From positions 1-51,495 of the forward strand of contig JADZEO010000009.1 of assembly GCA_020850475.1 (NCBI GenBank): a DNA stretch of 51,495 nt, in the 5' to 3' direction. A program made the translations under genes and the position numbers. The stretch comes from Bdellovibrionales bacterium (GTDB lineage Bacteria > Bdellovibrionota > Bdellovibrionia > Bdellovibrionales > UBA1609). Below, in pieces: positions 34,165 through 42,120 of the stretch; within the stretch, counting starts at the first letter, position 1; each line of letters begins with the position of its first letter. The notes beneath the pieces are model-generated. The model did no database searches, was not told the origin of the DNA, and saw only the letters and a list, made by a program, of their open reading frames with translations.

Positions 34165-35226
34165 TCAAGGAACAAAAATAGCCCGCTTGGTGAGTTGGTG
34201 TTTCATTGCCATTTCAATCACGCGATTGATCTCACTTAAGGCAAACTCTTGGATGTTTTCGCGCAGCCGAACTCGCTTCGCCAAAACCTCGGCCAGTACG
34301 GGTGGGTAATACTGAGGGCGGCAGCCCCAGTTACCAAACATCTGGGCGTCGAAGGCCATGAGATTACTGAGCCGCACCGGTGTTTTTTCCATGGTAAAAC
34401 CGACGATACCGACAGTTCCGCCAAAGCTGAGCAGCGAAAATGCCGTTTGCTGTCCCGCCGCCGTACCGCTGGTTTCAAAAACCTTCCAGAACGAGCGCGG
34501 TAATTTGTTGGTTTTGACCAGTTCTCGAATGCCATCTTTGAGGTCTTTCTCGGATTTGCCTTTTGCCGAGAAAATAAAATCCGCACCTTGCTGTTGCGCC
34601 ACTTGCAACTTTTGCTCGTCCACGTCGATTGCAATCACTTTAGCGCCCGCATTTTTGGCATGTTGAACCATATAAATGCCGATTCCGCCCACCCCGATCA
34701 CCACCGCCAAGTCTCCCGCTTTAAGGCCACTGCGCTGCAAACTCTGATAAGGAGTCGTGATCGCATCGGCAATAACCGAGAGTTGAGCAAGTTCAAAACC
34801 ATTGAGTTGGTCGGGGACTTCACAGAGAAATCGAAAGGGAACTTTCAAGTGGGTGGCAAAGCCGCCATGAAAATCATTGCCCGGCATCAGCTGCTTTTGG
34901 CAGATATTCTCGCGCTCGTTTTTACAGAGCTCGCACTCACCGCAAGGAAGAACTGCCGGCACGATCACTTTTTTGTTCAGCCAATTGCGACCCATCGAAC
35001 CGGTGGCCACCACCGTTCCAGAGATTTCGTGTCCCAAGATCAAAGGCATGGGATGTTTAGGGGTGACCTGACCTGAGTAAAAGGTAATATCGGTGTGACA
35101 AAGTCCACAACCCGAGACCTTCACCACCACCTCAGCGTCTCCCACCTGATCGATGGTGAACTCACGCCTTTCCAGGGGGCGGTTAAACTCCGTCAGAAAA
35201 TAGCCTGTCGCGGTGATCGGCTCCAT
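34165..35226 (-). CDS. had: 6-hydroxycyclohex-1-ene-1-carbonyl-CoA dehydrogenase
   Basis: A 353-aa zinc-dependent medium-chain dehydrogenase. Catalytic zinc ligands are C43 in GLCHTD and H66-E67 in LGHEISG; the structural zinc is held by C95, C98, C101 and C109. The NAD loop is VIGVGGIGIYMVQHAKN. The segments MPGNDFHGGFATHLKVPFRF and FGNWGCRPQYYPPVL fit Had. It oxidises the Dch product to the 6-oxo compound with NAD. It is the first gene of the 23-kb minus-strand train and has an AAGGAG site six bases before ATG. Confidence 0.9.
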   Translation of the reverse strand: MEPITATGYFLTEFNRPLERREFTIDQVGDAEVVVKVSGCGLCHTDITFYSGQVTPKHPMPLILGHEISGTVVATGSMGRNWLNKKVIVPAVLPCGECELCKNERENICQKQLMPGNDFHGGFATHLKVPFRFLCEVPDQLNGFELAQLSVIADAITTPYQSLQRSGLKAGDLAVVIGVGGIGIYMVQHAKNAGAKVIAIDVDEQKLQVAQQQGADFIFSAKGKSEKDLKDGIRELVKTNKLPRSFWKVFETSGTAAGQQTAFSLLSFGGTVGIVGFTMEKTPVRLSNLMAFDAQMFGNWGCRPQYYPPVLAEVLAKRVRLRENIQEFALSEINRVIEMAMKHQLTKRAIFVP

Positions 35227-35280
35227 GACATACTCCTTAAATGCACTCGACTTTGGTCTTCAAGGGGAAGCTTAAACGCA

Positions 35281-35296
35281 GCGAACGTTCGTTCGC
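35281..35296. promoter_or_regulatory. Palindromic operator candidate near had start site
   Basis: GCGAAC at 35281-35286 and GTTCGC at 35291-35296 form a 6-bp inverted repeat with a 4-bp spacer, the size expected for a TetR-family operator. It lies just downstream of a candidate -10 box for had, so a bound repressor would block transcription. No second copy of the full palindrome was found by eye in the other promoter gaps of the window. Confidence 0.5.
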
Positions 35297-35306
35297 AATT
35301 CCTTTA

Positions 35307-35336
35307 TTTACAATTGCTGTGGGGAGCCATAGTCAA
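35307..35336 (-). promoter_or_regulatory. Candidate sigma70-type promoter for had-oah-dch-bcr operon
   Basis: On the minus strand TTGACT (35336-35331), an 18-bp spacer and TGTAAA (35312-35307) lie about 80 bp upstream of the had ATG in the 212-bp divergent gap. The -35 matches consensus at five of six positions, the -10 is weaker. Transcription would start near 35295-35300, inside or next to the palindrome. Confidence 0.5.
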
Positions 35337-35438
35337 TTTGTGATATCTTAATTTTTGTCAGTTGTTTTAAGGAAATAGGCGGGCTCGAGTTCTTCAACCG
35401 TAAGGACTGAGGGCGGCCTGAAACAATGCGGAGGTAAG

Positions 35439-36101
35439 GTGGAAAAACGCTTCTCTTGCATCCTCCTGGGGGGTGGGAAATCAACGCGAATGGGAACACC
35501 CAAGGGTTTACTCCCCTATCAAGGCCGAAGTTGGCTACAGTGGCAATTGGAGCAACTCAGTCACCGTGGTTTAGATTCCGTGGTGTTAATATTGGGGCCG
35601 GATTTTTCTCAATACCTCAAAGTCCTCCCCGAACTTGGGGCGGCTCAAAATCAATGGTGCAATTGGCGCGGTGACTTGACCCTCCGATTAGTCATTAATC
35701 CCGAGGTCGAACGCGGTCCATTTTCGTCTCTTCAATGTGGACTCAAATCCTGGGCAACCACACCGCCCGCTTGTTTTGTCCTCCCCCTTGATACCCCTTG
35801 TGGTGACGCATCGACGTGGCAGTTGTTAAAGGACTACATGAATAAATCAGACTATGATGTCACAATTCCAACTCTTCACGACAAGGGTGGTCACCCTGTT
35901 TTGCTTTCTGCACATTTTTTGCGCCACCTCTCTGGCGTGGATCCCTTGGCACCTGAGGCCCGCTTGGATCTTCAGATCCGCCAGCTTGCCCCCGAGAAGA
36001 TCGCTCGCCTGCCGGTAACGGATAAAAAGGTGCTTATCAATCTAAACACGCCGGAACAATGGCAGGCATTTGCCGGATCGGGTGAATTGCGGGAAAGTTG
36101 A
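35439..36101 (+). CDS. MobA/MocA-like molybdenum cofactor nucleotidyltransferase
   Basis: A 220-aa NTP-transferase. The nucleotide loop LLGGGKSTRMGTPKGLLPY is at residues 9-27, GPFSSLQCGL and VLPLDTPC follow at the middle, and GGHPVLLSAHFLRHL in the C-terminal part is more like MocA, the CTP:molybdopterin cytidylyltransferase, than MobA. Hydroxylases such as 4-hydroxybenzoyl-CoA reductase use the cytosine dinucleotide cofactor, so a MocA role serving HcrABC is a good inference. The start is GTG with GGAGG four bases upstream. It leads the plus-strand operon divergent from had. Confidence 0.72.
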   Translation: MEKRFSCILLGGGKSTRMGTPKGLLPYQGRSWLQWQLEQLSHRGLDSVVLILGPDFSQYLKVLPELGAAQNQWCNWRGDLTLRLVINPEVERGPFSSLQCGLKSWATTPPACFVLPLDTPCGDASTWQLLKDYMNKSDYDVTIPTLHDKGGHPVLLSAHFLRHLSGVDPLAPEARLDLQIRQLAPEKIARLPVTDKKVLINLNTPEQWQAFAGSGELRES

Positions 36102-36148
36102 AACACTGATACGTAAGAGTAGTGAAGCGATTTGAAGTGAGGTGGCTC

Positions 36149-37366
36149 GTGGCAAAAATCGAAGCAAACAAACAGCTCAAGCAATACTTGAAGGAATACT
36201 TCCAAGGTTTCTTTCCGCCCGCAGGCCCTCGCCCCAAAGTTGCTTGGTGCACGAGCGTGGGACCAGCTGAGCTTCTCATCTCTTTGGGCTTTCAAGTGTA
36301 CTATCCGGAAAATCATGGCGCCCTGCTAGGGGCCACGCGGGCGGCAGAAAAGTACATCCCGGTGGCCAACGCGGGCGGCTACTCCCCGGAAATTTGCTCG
36401 TATTTAACTTCTGATATCGGGGCCTTTCAACAACACGAAACGCCACTCAAAGAAGCCTATGGAATCCCCTCGGTGCCGCCGCCGGATGTGTTGATTTACA
36501 ACACCAACCAATGCCGTGAGGTTCAGGACTGGTTTGCCTACTATGCGCGAAGCTTTAAGGTCCCTTCGTTGGGAGTCTTTTCTCCCTGGAAGATCGACCA
36601 ACTCAATCGCGAACAGATTGGCTATGTCAGCCACCAAATTGAAGCGATGATTCCCGAGCTCGAGCGCATCAGCGGTCGCACCTTTGACCTCGATCGGCTT
36701 AAAGAGGTCATCGCCCTCTCGCGACGAACCAGTGATCTGTGGCTTGAGTTTTTGCAGACCGCGAGGCAGCGGCCCTCGCCGATTACCTTTTTTGACGGCT
36801 GTATTCAAATGGCCCCCGCGGTCGTTTTACGGGGCACGGTAGCCGCGGTGGATTACTATGAACTGCTCAATCGCGAAATGAAGGGGCACCTCGCGCGCCG
36901 TGAAGGTGCGGTTGAAAAGGAAGTGGTGCGCCTCTACTGGGAAGGAATGCCGGTGTGGGGTAAACTGCGCTTCTTCTCTGACCTATTGGCCAGATTCGGT
37001 GCCAACGCGGTGGCCTCGACTTATTGTGACTCGTGGATCTTTACCGATTTTGATCCCGCTGATCCCTTTGTCAGTATGGCCGAAGCCTACACCAAAATCT
37101 TTATCAATCGTTCTGAACGGGTGAAGGAAACCATCTTGGCAGAAAAAGCGGCAGAGTATGAAATCGACGGAATCATTTACCACGACGCCAAGACCTGCCC
37201 TTACAATTCCAATTCTCGGTTTGGCCTTCCTCAGCGCGTGACGGCTAAAACTGGAATTCCCCATTTGATTTTTGACGGCGATGTGAATGATCTGCGTTGC
37301 TTTTCAGAGGAGCAAACGACGACCTCTCTCGAGTCGTTTGTTGACCAGATTAAAGAGAATCACTGA
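36149..37366 (+). CDS. 2-hydroxyacyl-CoA dehydratase family, double-cubane-like reductase
   Basis: A 405-aa protein of the HgdB/BcrB/BcrC family. Cysteines C83 (EICSYLTSDIGAF), C122 (NQCREVQDWF) and C350 (AKTCPYNSNS) align with the three cluster ligands of BcrB. Extra cysteines are C34 (VAWCTSVGPAELL), C218, C293 (STYCDSW) and C384. C34 and C293 fall where I recall cysteines in E. coli YjiM, a double-cubane-cluster-type protein, but not in BcrB or BcrC. So this may be a single-gene catalytic subunit with an 8-iron cluster. No partner subunit gene follows, only one activase. GTG 36149 has GAGG upstream; the frame extends to GTG 36122. Substrate unknown. Confidence 0.75.
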   Translation: MAKIEANKQLKQYLKEYFQGFFPPAGPRPKVAWCTSVGPAELLISLGFQVYYPENHGALLGATRAAEKYIPVANAGGYSPEICSYLTSDIGAFQQHETPLKEAYGIPSVPPPDVLIYNTNQCREVQDWFAYYARSFKVPSLGVFSPWKIDQLNREQIGYVSHQIEAMIPELERISGRTFDLDRLKEVIALSRRTSDLWLEFLQTARQRPSPITFFDGCIQMAPAVVLRGTVAAVDYYELLNREMKGHLARREGAVEKEVVRLYWEGMPVWGKLRFFSDLLARFGANAVASTYCDSWIFTDFDPADPFVSMAEAYTKIFINRSERVKETILAEKAAEYEIDGIIYHDAKTCPYNSNSRFGLPQRVTAKTGIPHLIFDGDVNDLRCFSEEQTTTSLESFVDQIKENH

Positions 37367-37376
37367 GGTTTGGGAC

Positions 37377-38162
37377 ATGAGCAAATATTTTGCGGGTTTG
37401 GATTTGGGTTCTTCCTTCGTCAAGGGGGTCCTGCTTGATGAAGATCGTCAGGTTCTGGCGCAGGTGGTGGAACGAACCGGTATTAGCTTTGCTGAAACTG
37501 GTAAGAAGATCCTCGAACAGCTAAAGACCCAAGCGGGCCTTCCCCAAACAGCGCTGCCGGTGGTAAGCACCGGCATCGGCCGCAATAACGTGGCGGCAAT
37601 CGAATTTTCCAAGCCCGAGATCAATTGCTTTGGTAAGGGCAGCTTTTTTCTCTTCGGCGGCCCCTGCACGGTGGTGGATATCGGCGGGCAAGACAACAAA
37701 ATCATCAAGCTCGATTCCGCGGGTAAGCAAATCTTCTTTCGGATGAATCGCAAGTGCGCCGCCGGTACGGTCAGCTTTCTGGAAGAAATCGCCTTTAAGC
37801 TCAACTTGAAAACTTCGCAAATGAACCAAATGGCCTCTCAAGCCACGGCCGCAGTCCCCGTGGGCAGCTACTGCACTGTCTTTGCGGCCACCGAAATCAT
37901 TCATCATCTCCGTCGTGGGGAAAACACCGAGGGCCTCATGCGAGGGGTCTATGAATCGGTCACCAAGCGGATTATGGAGATGGCAACACTCGATGAACAA
38001 GTGATCCTAACCGGCGGAGCGATTGCCACCAACCCCGTCTTAGTGGATCTTTTTAAAGAAAAAATCCCCAATCCCGTTCAGGTGCCGGCCGCACCCCAGT
38101 TTGTTGGAGCCTTGGGTGCTGCCCTTTATGCCATTGAGGCCAGCGAGGAGAGCGCCCCATGA
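37377..38162 (+). CDS. Acyl-CoA dehydratase activase (ASKHA, HgdC-like)
   Basis: A 261-aa homodimer-type activase. ATP loop GLDLGSSFVKGVLL at residues 7-20, VVDIGGQDNKII at 99-110, and cluster cysteines C127 (KCAAGTVSFLEE) and C166 (SYCTVFAATEI), the same numbers as in the Acidaminococcus HgdC protein as I recall it. It would couple ATP hydrolysis to single-electron transfer into the adjacent dehydratase-like protein. It lacks the BcrA insertion and differs from BcrD, so it is a separate system. ATG 37377 lies 10 bp after the previous stop with a GAGG site; its stop overlaps the next start as ATGA. Confidence 0.88.
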   Translation: MSKYFAGLDLGSSFVKGVLLDEDRQVLAQVVERTGISFAETGKKILEQLKTQAGLPQTALPVVSTGIGRNNVAAIEFSKPEINCFGKGSFFLFGGPCTVVDIGGQDNKIIKLDSAGKQIFFRMNRKCAAGTVSFLEEIAFKLNLKTSQMNQMASQATAAVPVGSYCTVFAATEIIHHLRRGENTEGLMRGVYESVTKRIMEMATLDEQVILTGGAIATNPVLVDLFKEKIPNPVQVPAAPQFVGALGAALYAIEASEESAP

Positions 38163-38608
38163 AGATCTACGAACGCAATCTTAATTCTTCGGTTCGCAAA
38201 ATCGACGAGACCCACATTCTGGTCGAGACCTCAATGCTGGACCTTAATCACAGCATGCGAGTTGAGTTAAAGATCAACACCCAAACGAATGTGATCGAGG
38301 AAGCCGTGTCGGAGACCACCAAGGTGCCGCTAAAAGCCTGTGCGGTACCTCAGAACCTGATCAAACAGGTGGTGGGTTTAAAAATTGAACGCGGGATTAA
38401 CCGCAAACTCATTCAAATTCTCGGCGGCGGCGAAGGCTGTACACACCTCTATGAACTGACTCTCACCTCGGTGCGACTCACCTTCAACGTGTTGATGGGG
38501 CTTCGTTACGATTGGGAACAGTGGGTGTCGCGCTCACTGTCGGATGAAGAATTCACCCAACAGGCGACGCCTCATTTAAAAGGCAGCTGCTACCCGTTTA
38601 AAAAATAA
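38159..38608 (+). CDS. DUF2889 domain protein
   Basis: A 149-aa cytoplasmic protein. The pattern of a short Leu/Asp-rich strand region, then VVGLKIERGINRKLIQILGG leading into GEGCTHLYEL, is the DUF2889 signature (LVG, GG, GCTHL). The conserved Cys-Thr-His could bind a metal or ligand; the function is unknown. It is coupled by an ATGA overlap to the activase gene and ends the plus-strand operon, overlapping tail-to-tail by 11 bp with the next minus-strand gene. Confidence 0.75.
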   Translation: MKIYERNLNSSVRKIDETHILVETSMLDLNHSMRVELKINTQTNVIEEAVSETTKVPLKACAVPQNLIKQVVGLKIERGINRKLIQILGGGEGCTHLYELTLTSVRLTFNVLMGLRYDWEQWVSRSLSDEEFTQQATPHLKGSCYPFKK

Positions 38609-39254
38609 ACTTGTAGTAGCCCATGAGGTAATTGACGTCGAGATCCGATACCATGGGATGGCGAAGCTCGGCGCCAAAGGCCGCACCGCCAAGATTGTGT
38701 TCGTAGCCACCGAGAACGGTGAGTCCGAACTTGGAGTCCGAGGCACCCCCACCCGAGGCATTGACATACGTTAGGCGCGCACCGCCCACGAGCTTTCCCG
38801 AGGCGGTAATCGGAAAGTGGTAATCAACCCCGCCTTCGATACTAATCACCGTAACCGATGCGCTCTGGACCGAATAGCTCCAATAACTGCCACCAAAATC
38901 CAGAAGCAAATTGGGATAGCCAATCGGCAAGGTGTAATCAGCGCCGAGAATAAAGGGTGTATCGCCCTCAGCACCTAGAACCAAACCGGCGCCGGCTTTA
39001 AGCCCACTGCTCACTACGCTGGCCCGAGAACTCTCGCCCGCAGACGAAGAGGACGAACCCCCTCGACGTCGACTGCGTTTTTTAGTGCGGCGGCGGGTGT
39101 TTTGGGCCAAGGTTGTCGTTGAGCCAAGCTCACTGATACCTGTCGAGGGTTCCTCTTGAGGCGCTTGGAGGATTTCTTCGGCGGCTGAAGTCCAAACAAA
39201 AATGCAGGTCCCCAGGAACAACGTCCATCGCTGCCAATGAGCCATCCTCTGCAT
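38598..39254 (-). CDS. Secreted beta-barrel-like outer membrane protein
   Basis: A 218-aa protein with an N-terminal signal segment (WTLFLGTCIFVWTSAAEE), then a basic and Ser-rich linker (RRRTKKRSRRR, SSSSSAGESS), then about 135 residues of alternating strand-like sequence ending YYKFIF, with the C-terminal Phe typical of outer membrane barrels. No known family recognised. The first ATG has a GGGGAG site six bases upstream. It follows the 894-aa secreted gene on the same strand with a hairpin between them. Confidence 0.6.
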   Translation of the reverse strand: MQRMAHWQRWTLFLGTCIFVWTSAAEEILQAPQEEPSTGISELGSTTTLAQNTRRRTKKRSRRRGGSSSSSAGESSRASVVSSGLKAGAGLVLGAEGDTPFILGADYTLPIGYPNLLLDFGGSYWSYSVQSASVTVISIEGGVDYHFPITASGKLVGGARLTYVNASGGGASDSKFGLTVLGGYEHNLGGAAFGAELRHPMVSDLDVNYLMGYYKFIF

Positions 39255-39337
39255 GCACTGCTCCCCTGTAATGCCGTAGCTGCGTGATCGAGAGTTAGGA
39301 TATCAGGTTAAGGGGCTCAGCTCGAATGAAAATCCGC

Positions 39338-39370
39338 CCAACCTTTGGTGAGATCTCAACCAAAGGCTGG
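39338..39370 (-). terminator. Hairpin, possible terminator downstream of 894-aa gene
   Basis: Arms CCAACCTTTGGT and ACCAAAGGCTGG pair with one mismatch, and the centre GAGATCTC is itself palindromic, giving a long stem. On the minus strand GCGGATTTTC follows, with a short T-run of four. The structure is strong but the T-run weak, so termination is likely rather than certain. A second GGCGCC/GGCGCC hairpin lies nearer the stop at about 39398-39414. Confidence 0.5.
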
Positions 39371-39426
39371 TCCATTGAGTTTTGACAATCGACCGGCGCC
39401 TAAAGTCACGGCGCCAGCCCTTTACG

Positions 39427-42111
39427 TCATTCCGGAAGGCGAAAGCTCTTGGAAGTGACGATCGGTCCGAAGTGTTGACCATCAAGACTGATTTGCACTC
39501 CGACTTCGTATGTTTCGCCCTTTTTTAGACCGCGCGAAAGCGCTCCTGCAAAGCCTTCGGTTGTCGAACCCAGTTGGATTTCGATCTGGCCGCCAGTCGG
39601 GAAGGCGTCATGGCGTGATTCATCCTCGCGACTGTTGCGCACCAAAACTTCGCTGACAATTTCGCGATTCCAGCTCCAGCCCGAAGCTTCTTTAACATAA
39701 ATGCGCACCAAGTGGGGTCGTGGGCCAAAACTGAGATTCAAGTCGACTCCACGTCCGTTGGCTTGGGCCTGTACCCCGGCCAGTGTCGCATTGGGATCCA
39801 TATCAAGGTAGATCCGGGGAATATCAAAATTTTGCGCGCGCGCGAATTTATCGCGAAGGGCATTGATCCCATAAATATCGAATTGGCCGCCGGCCTCGAT
39901 GGGTTTGCCAAATGCGCCACTTTGAAAGTTCAGCTCATAGTTCAAACGATCGCCCTCCAAGGCCAACACCAACACTCGCGCAAACTCGTAACCAAACTGA
40001 GTGCGACGAAACATCTTGCGGAAGTTTTCAACGACCGCCTTAGGCTCTCCTCGATTGGCTTTGGCCTCAACCCAATTGGAGTAAAACTCGTCCATCGCCG
40101 CCCAAGCTTTACACGTTTTGCAATTAGAGGTGATGAGGCTCACCGGCAGGGTTAAAAACCCCGTGATGTATTTGCCTACCCGCAGCTCCGTCGGAGACAG
40201 AGTCTTCATTTCCGCGTTGACATATTCGCTGAATACTTCGCGAATGATCTCCCGCATTTTGGTTTCGTCGACTTCCAGGAATTTGGCCAACTGGGCCCGA
40301 GTAAAGCCGATCGCCAATTGCGCGCGAGTTCGACCGTAATTGATCGCCTCTTCGACCGGCCATCCCTTCTCACTCGGTGCTCGGTCCTCGGGACTCACCG
40401 GATAAGGCGGGTGGCTCGAGTAAGCGATCTTAGTCATCGGCATCGACGGAACGATCTCGGGATTTTGCAGGACGTTTCGAACGATTCCACTGTAGCGGGC
40501 CAGTTCCCAACCGCTGGTTTTGCGATCCTCGAGGTAGCCAACGGCATACATCCCGTACTGGTCGCTTTCGCGCCGGGGATCATTGAGATCACGAACATAA
40601 GCGCCTTCAAAATGGAAAGAGTAAATCTTAGAGTCCGCGAAAAAGCCGCCGTCAAAGAGCGCGCCAATCAAGCCCGACTCCTCCATGCGACACATGGCTT
40701 GGCCGCGAATCTCCAATTGTTTGCCGGCGGGAAATTCAATAATCGCATCGGTGATGTCGTCTTGACAACGACGCCCGCGCTTGACCAAGAAGGTGGCTTC
40801 AAACTCCGAGCTGGCGATCCGCGCCCGTTGGGTGGCGGTTTTGCCAAAGATCTTTCGTACCGGGGCTTGCTCACCCTCGTTAAAGTGAGCCAGAGCCAGT
40901 TGATCAGCATAATGAGTCAGACCGATCGCCGCCATTTCATATGCTTCGCGAGCTTCGGCTCGGGTTAAGTCAAACTCATAGCCCACTTCGAAAATCTCGG
41001 AAATCTGCCGAGTCACACTCTTGTTGATTGGGACAAAGTTGACGGTGTAGAGGTCGGCAACAAACTGAGCAATCTTATCGCCACCCACTTGGGAACTGAC
41101 TTTGGCTTTGGCCGCATCGGCATCGGCACCCATTTTTTGCATGAGCACAAAGCCATCGATATCGGTCGTGCTGCGCCCACCGATGCTTGCTTGAACACCC
41201 TTGGTCTTGGCTTGACTCACCTTGAGCCAGACGCGCTCTTGCTTTTTACCGTTAAGAACACGCATGATCGAAATTTCAAAGCGTCCGTTGACGAAGGCCC
41301 CAATACTCGCCGCCAGGCGCAGATTGAGCGGTTCAAAGTTCCAACCAACGGAAGGACCAAAACTCACGCCGCCGTGCCCTTCGTACTTCATCACTTCATA
41401 AAGACCCATGCGGTTGATCCACGCAGCCTTTAAGGGAATCCGCATCGGGAAGGCAATACGATTGAGCACTCGATGGTAACGGGCGTGGCGAAGCGGGTCG
41501 ACCGCAACCGAACCCAGATGGGAACTCTCGGCGTGGGGGTTGACCAAAAAGTCTTCGTCCACTCCAAACTCGTCTTTGGCGGATTTGTACCATTCTTCTT
41601 TGCGAATATTATCAACAACCAATTTGAGGTCGCCGTCGTCCTTGCGAAGTTTCATCATATCCCCACGACGGACTTGGCGAATATTGGTCATTTTAATACC
41701 GCCAGAAAGACCAATCGAAAAACTCACCGGGAGTTCGGCGGTGACGAGTTTTCCCACGGAAGCACTAAAGATGGGAAGGCTCAAGGGAACTTCAATGCGA
41801 TCGTAGACCGTAAAAGTCTCACCATTGTTGTCGTCGTCCACCTGCCGCTGCAAACGCATCCCAAAGTGCAAGCGACCCACCTCAGAGGAATAAAGATCGA
41901 GATCAGAAAACTTATCCCAAATCCTCTCACTCACGGTGTAGCCCGCCTTACTGAAGCCATCGAGCCCCTTGATTTTGATGTCACCGGCGAACTCAATGGT
42001 GTCGCCCTTGAGATCACGAAATCGGGTCGAAAGATCAGCGCTGGCTGACGGCGCCGTAATGCCAATACCAAGGGAAAGGGCAAAAACCCAGCAACGAACA
42101 GGTTTAATCAT
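39427..42111 (-). CDS. Large secreted protein of unknown function
   Basis: A protein of 894 aa with an N-terminal signal peptide (VFALSLGIGITAPSASA, cleavage after about residue 25). I do not recognise a family. The body is rich in strand-forming and charged segments, with repeated phrases such as SFSIGLSGGIKMTN and GGVSFGPSVGWNFEPLNLRL that look barrel-like, a CKTCKAW pair near the middle-to-late part, and a C-terminal domain of about 130 aa that could be a beta-sandwich. The frame is open to 42186, but ATG 42111 has GAGGAG upstream and gives the signal peptide. Periplasmic or outer-membrane location is inferred. Confidence 0.7.
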   Translation of the reverse strand: MIKPVRCWVFALSLGIGITAPSASADLSTRFRDLKGDTIEFAGDIKIKGLDGFSKAGYTVSERIWDKFSDLDLYSSEVGRLHFGMRLQRQVDDDNNGETFTVYDRIEVPLSLPIFSASVGKLVTAELPVSFSIGLSGGIKMTNIRQVRRGDMMKLRKDDGDLKLVVDNIRKEEWYKSAKDEFGVDEDFLVNPHAESSHLGSVAVDPLRHARYHRVLNRIAFPMRIPLKAAWINRMGLYEVMKYEGHGGVSFGPSVGWNFEPLNLRLAASIGAFVNGRFEISIMRVLNGKKQERVWLKVSQAKTKGVQASIGGRSTTDIDGFVLMQKMGADADAAKAKVSSQVGGDKIAQFVADLYTVNFVPINKSVTRQISEIFEVGYEFDLTRAEAREAYEMAAIGLTHYADQLALAHFNEGEQAPVRKIFGKTATQRARIASSEFEATFLVKRGRRCQDDITDAIIEFPAGKQLEIRGQAMCRMEESGLIGALFDGGFFADSKIYSFHFEGAYVRDLNDPRRESDQYGMYAVGYLEDRKTSGWELARYSGIVRNVLQNPEIVPSMPMTKIAYSSHPPYPVSPEDRAPSEKGWPVEEAINYGRTRAQLAIGFTRAQLAKFLEVDETKMREIIREVFSEYVNAEMKTLSPTELRVGKYITGFLTLPVSLITSNCKTCKAWAAMDEFYSNWVEAKANRGEPKAVVENFRKMFRRTQFGYEFARVLVLALEGDRLNYELNFQSGAFGKPIEAGGQFDIYGINALRDKFARAQNFDIPRIYLDMDPNATLAGVQAQANGRGVDLNLSFGPRPHLVRIYVKEASGWSWNREIVSEVLVRNSREDESRHDAFPTGGQIEIQLGSTTEGFAGALSRGLKKGETYEVGVQISLDGQHFGPIVTSKSFRLPE

Positions 42112-42120
42112 GTGATAGCT

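Noticed and set aside
38598-38608. Tail-to-tail overlap of two genes as a sign of a wrong gene call
   Set aside because: Both genes have independent support (DUF2889 signature; signal peptide and barrel-like end), and an 11-bp convergent overlap is ordinary.
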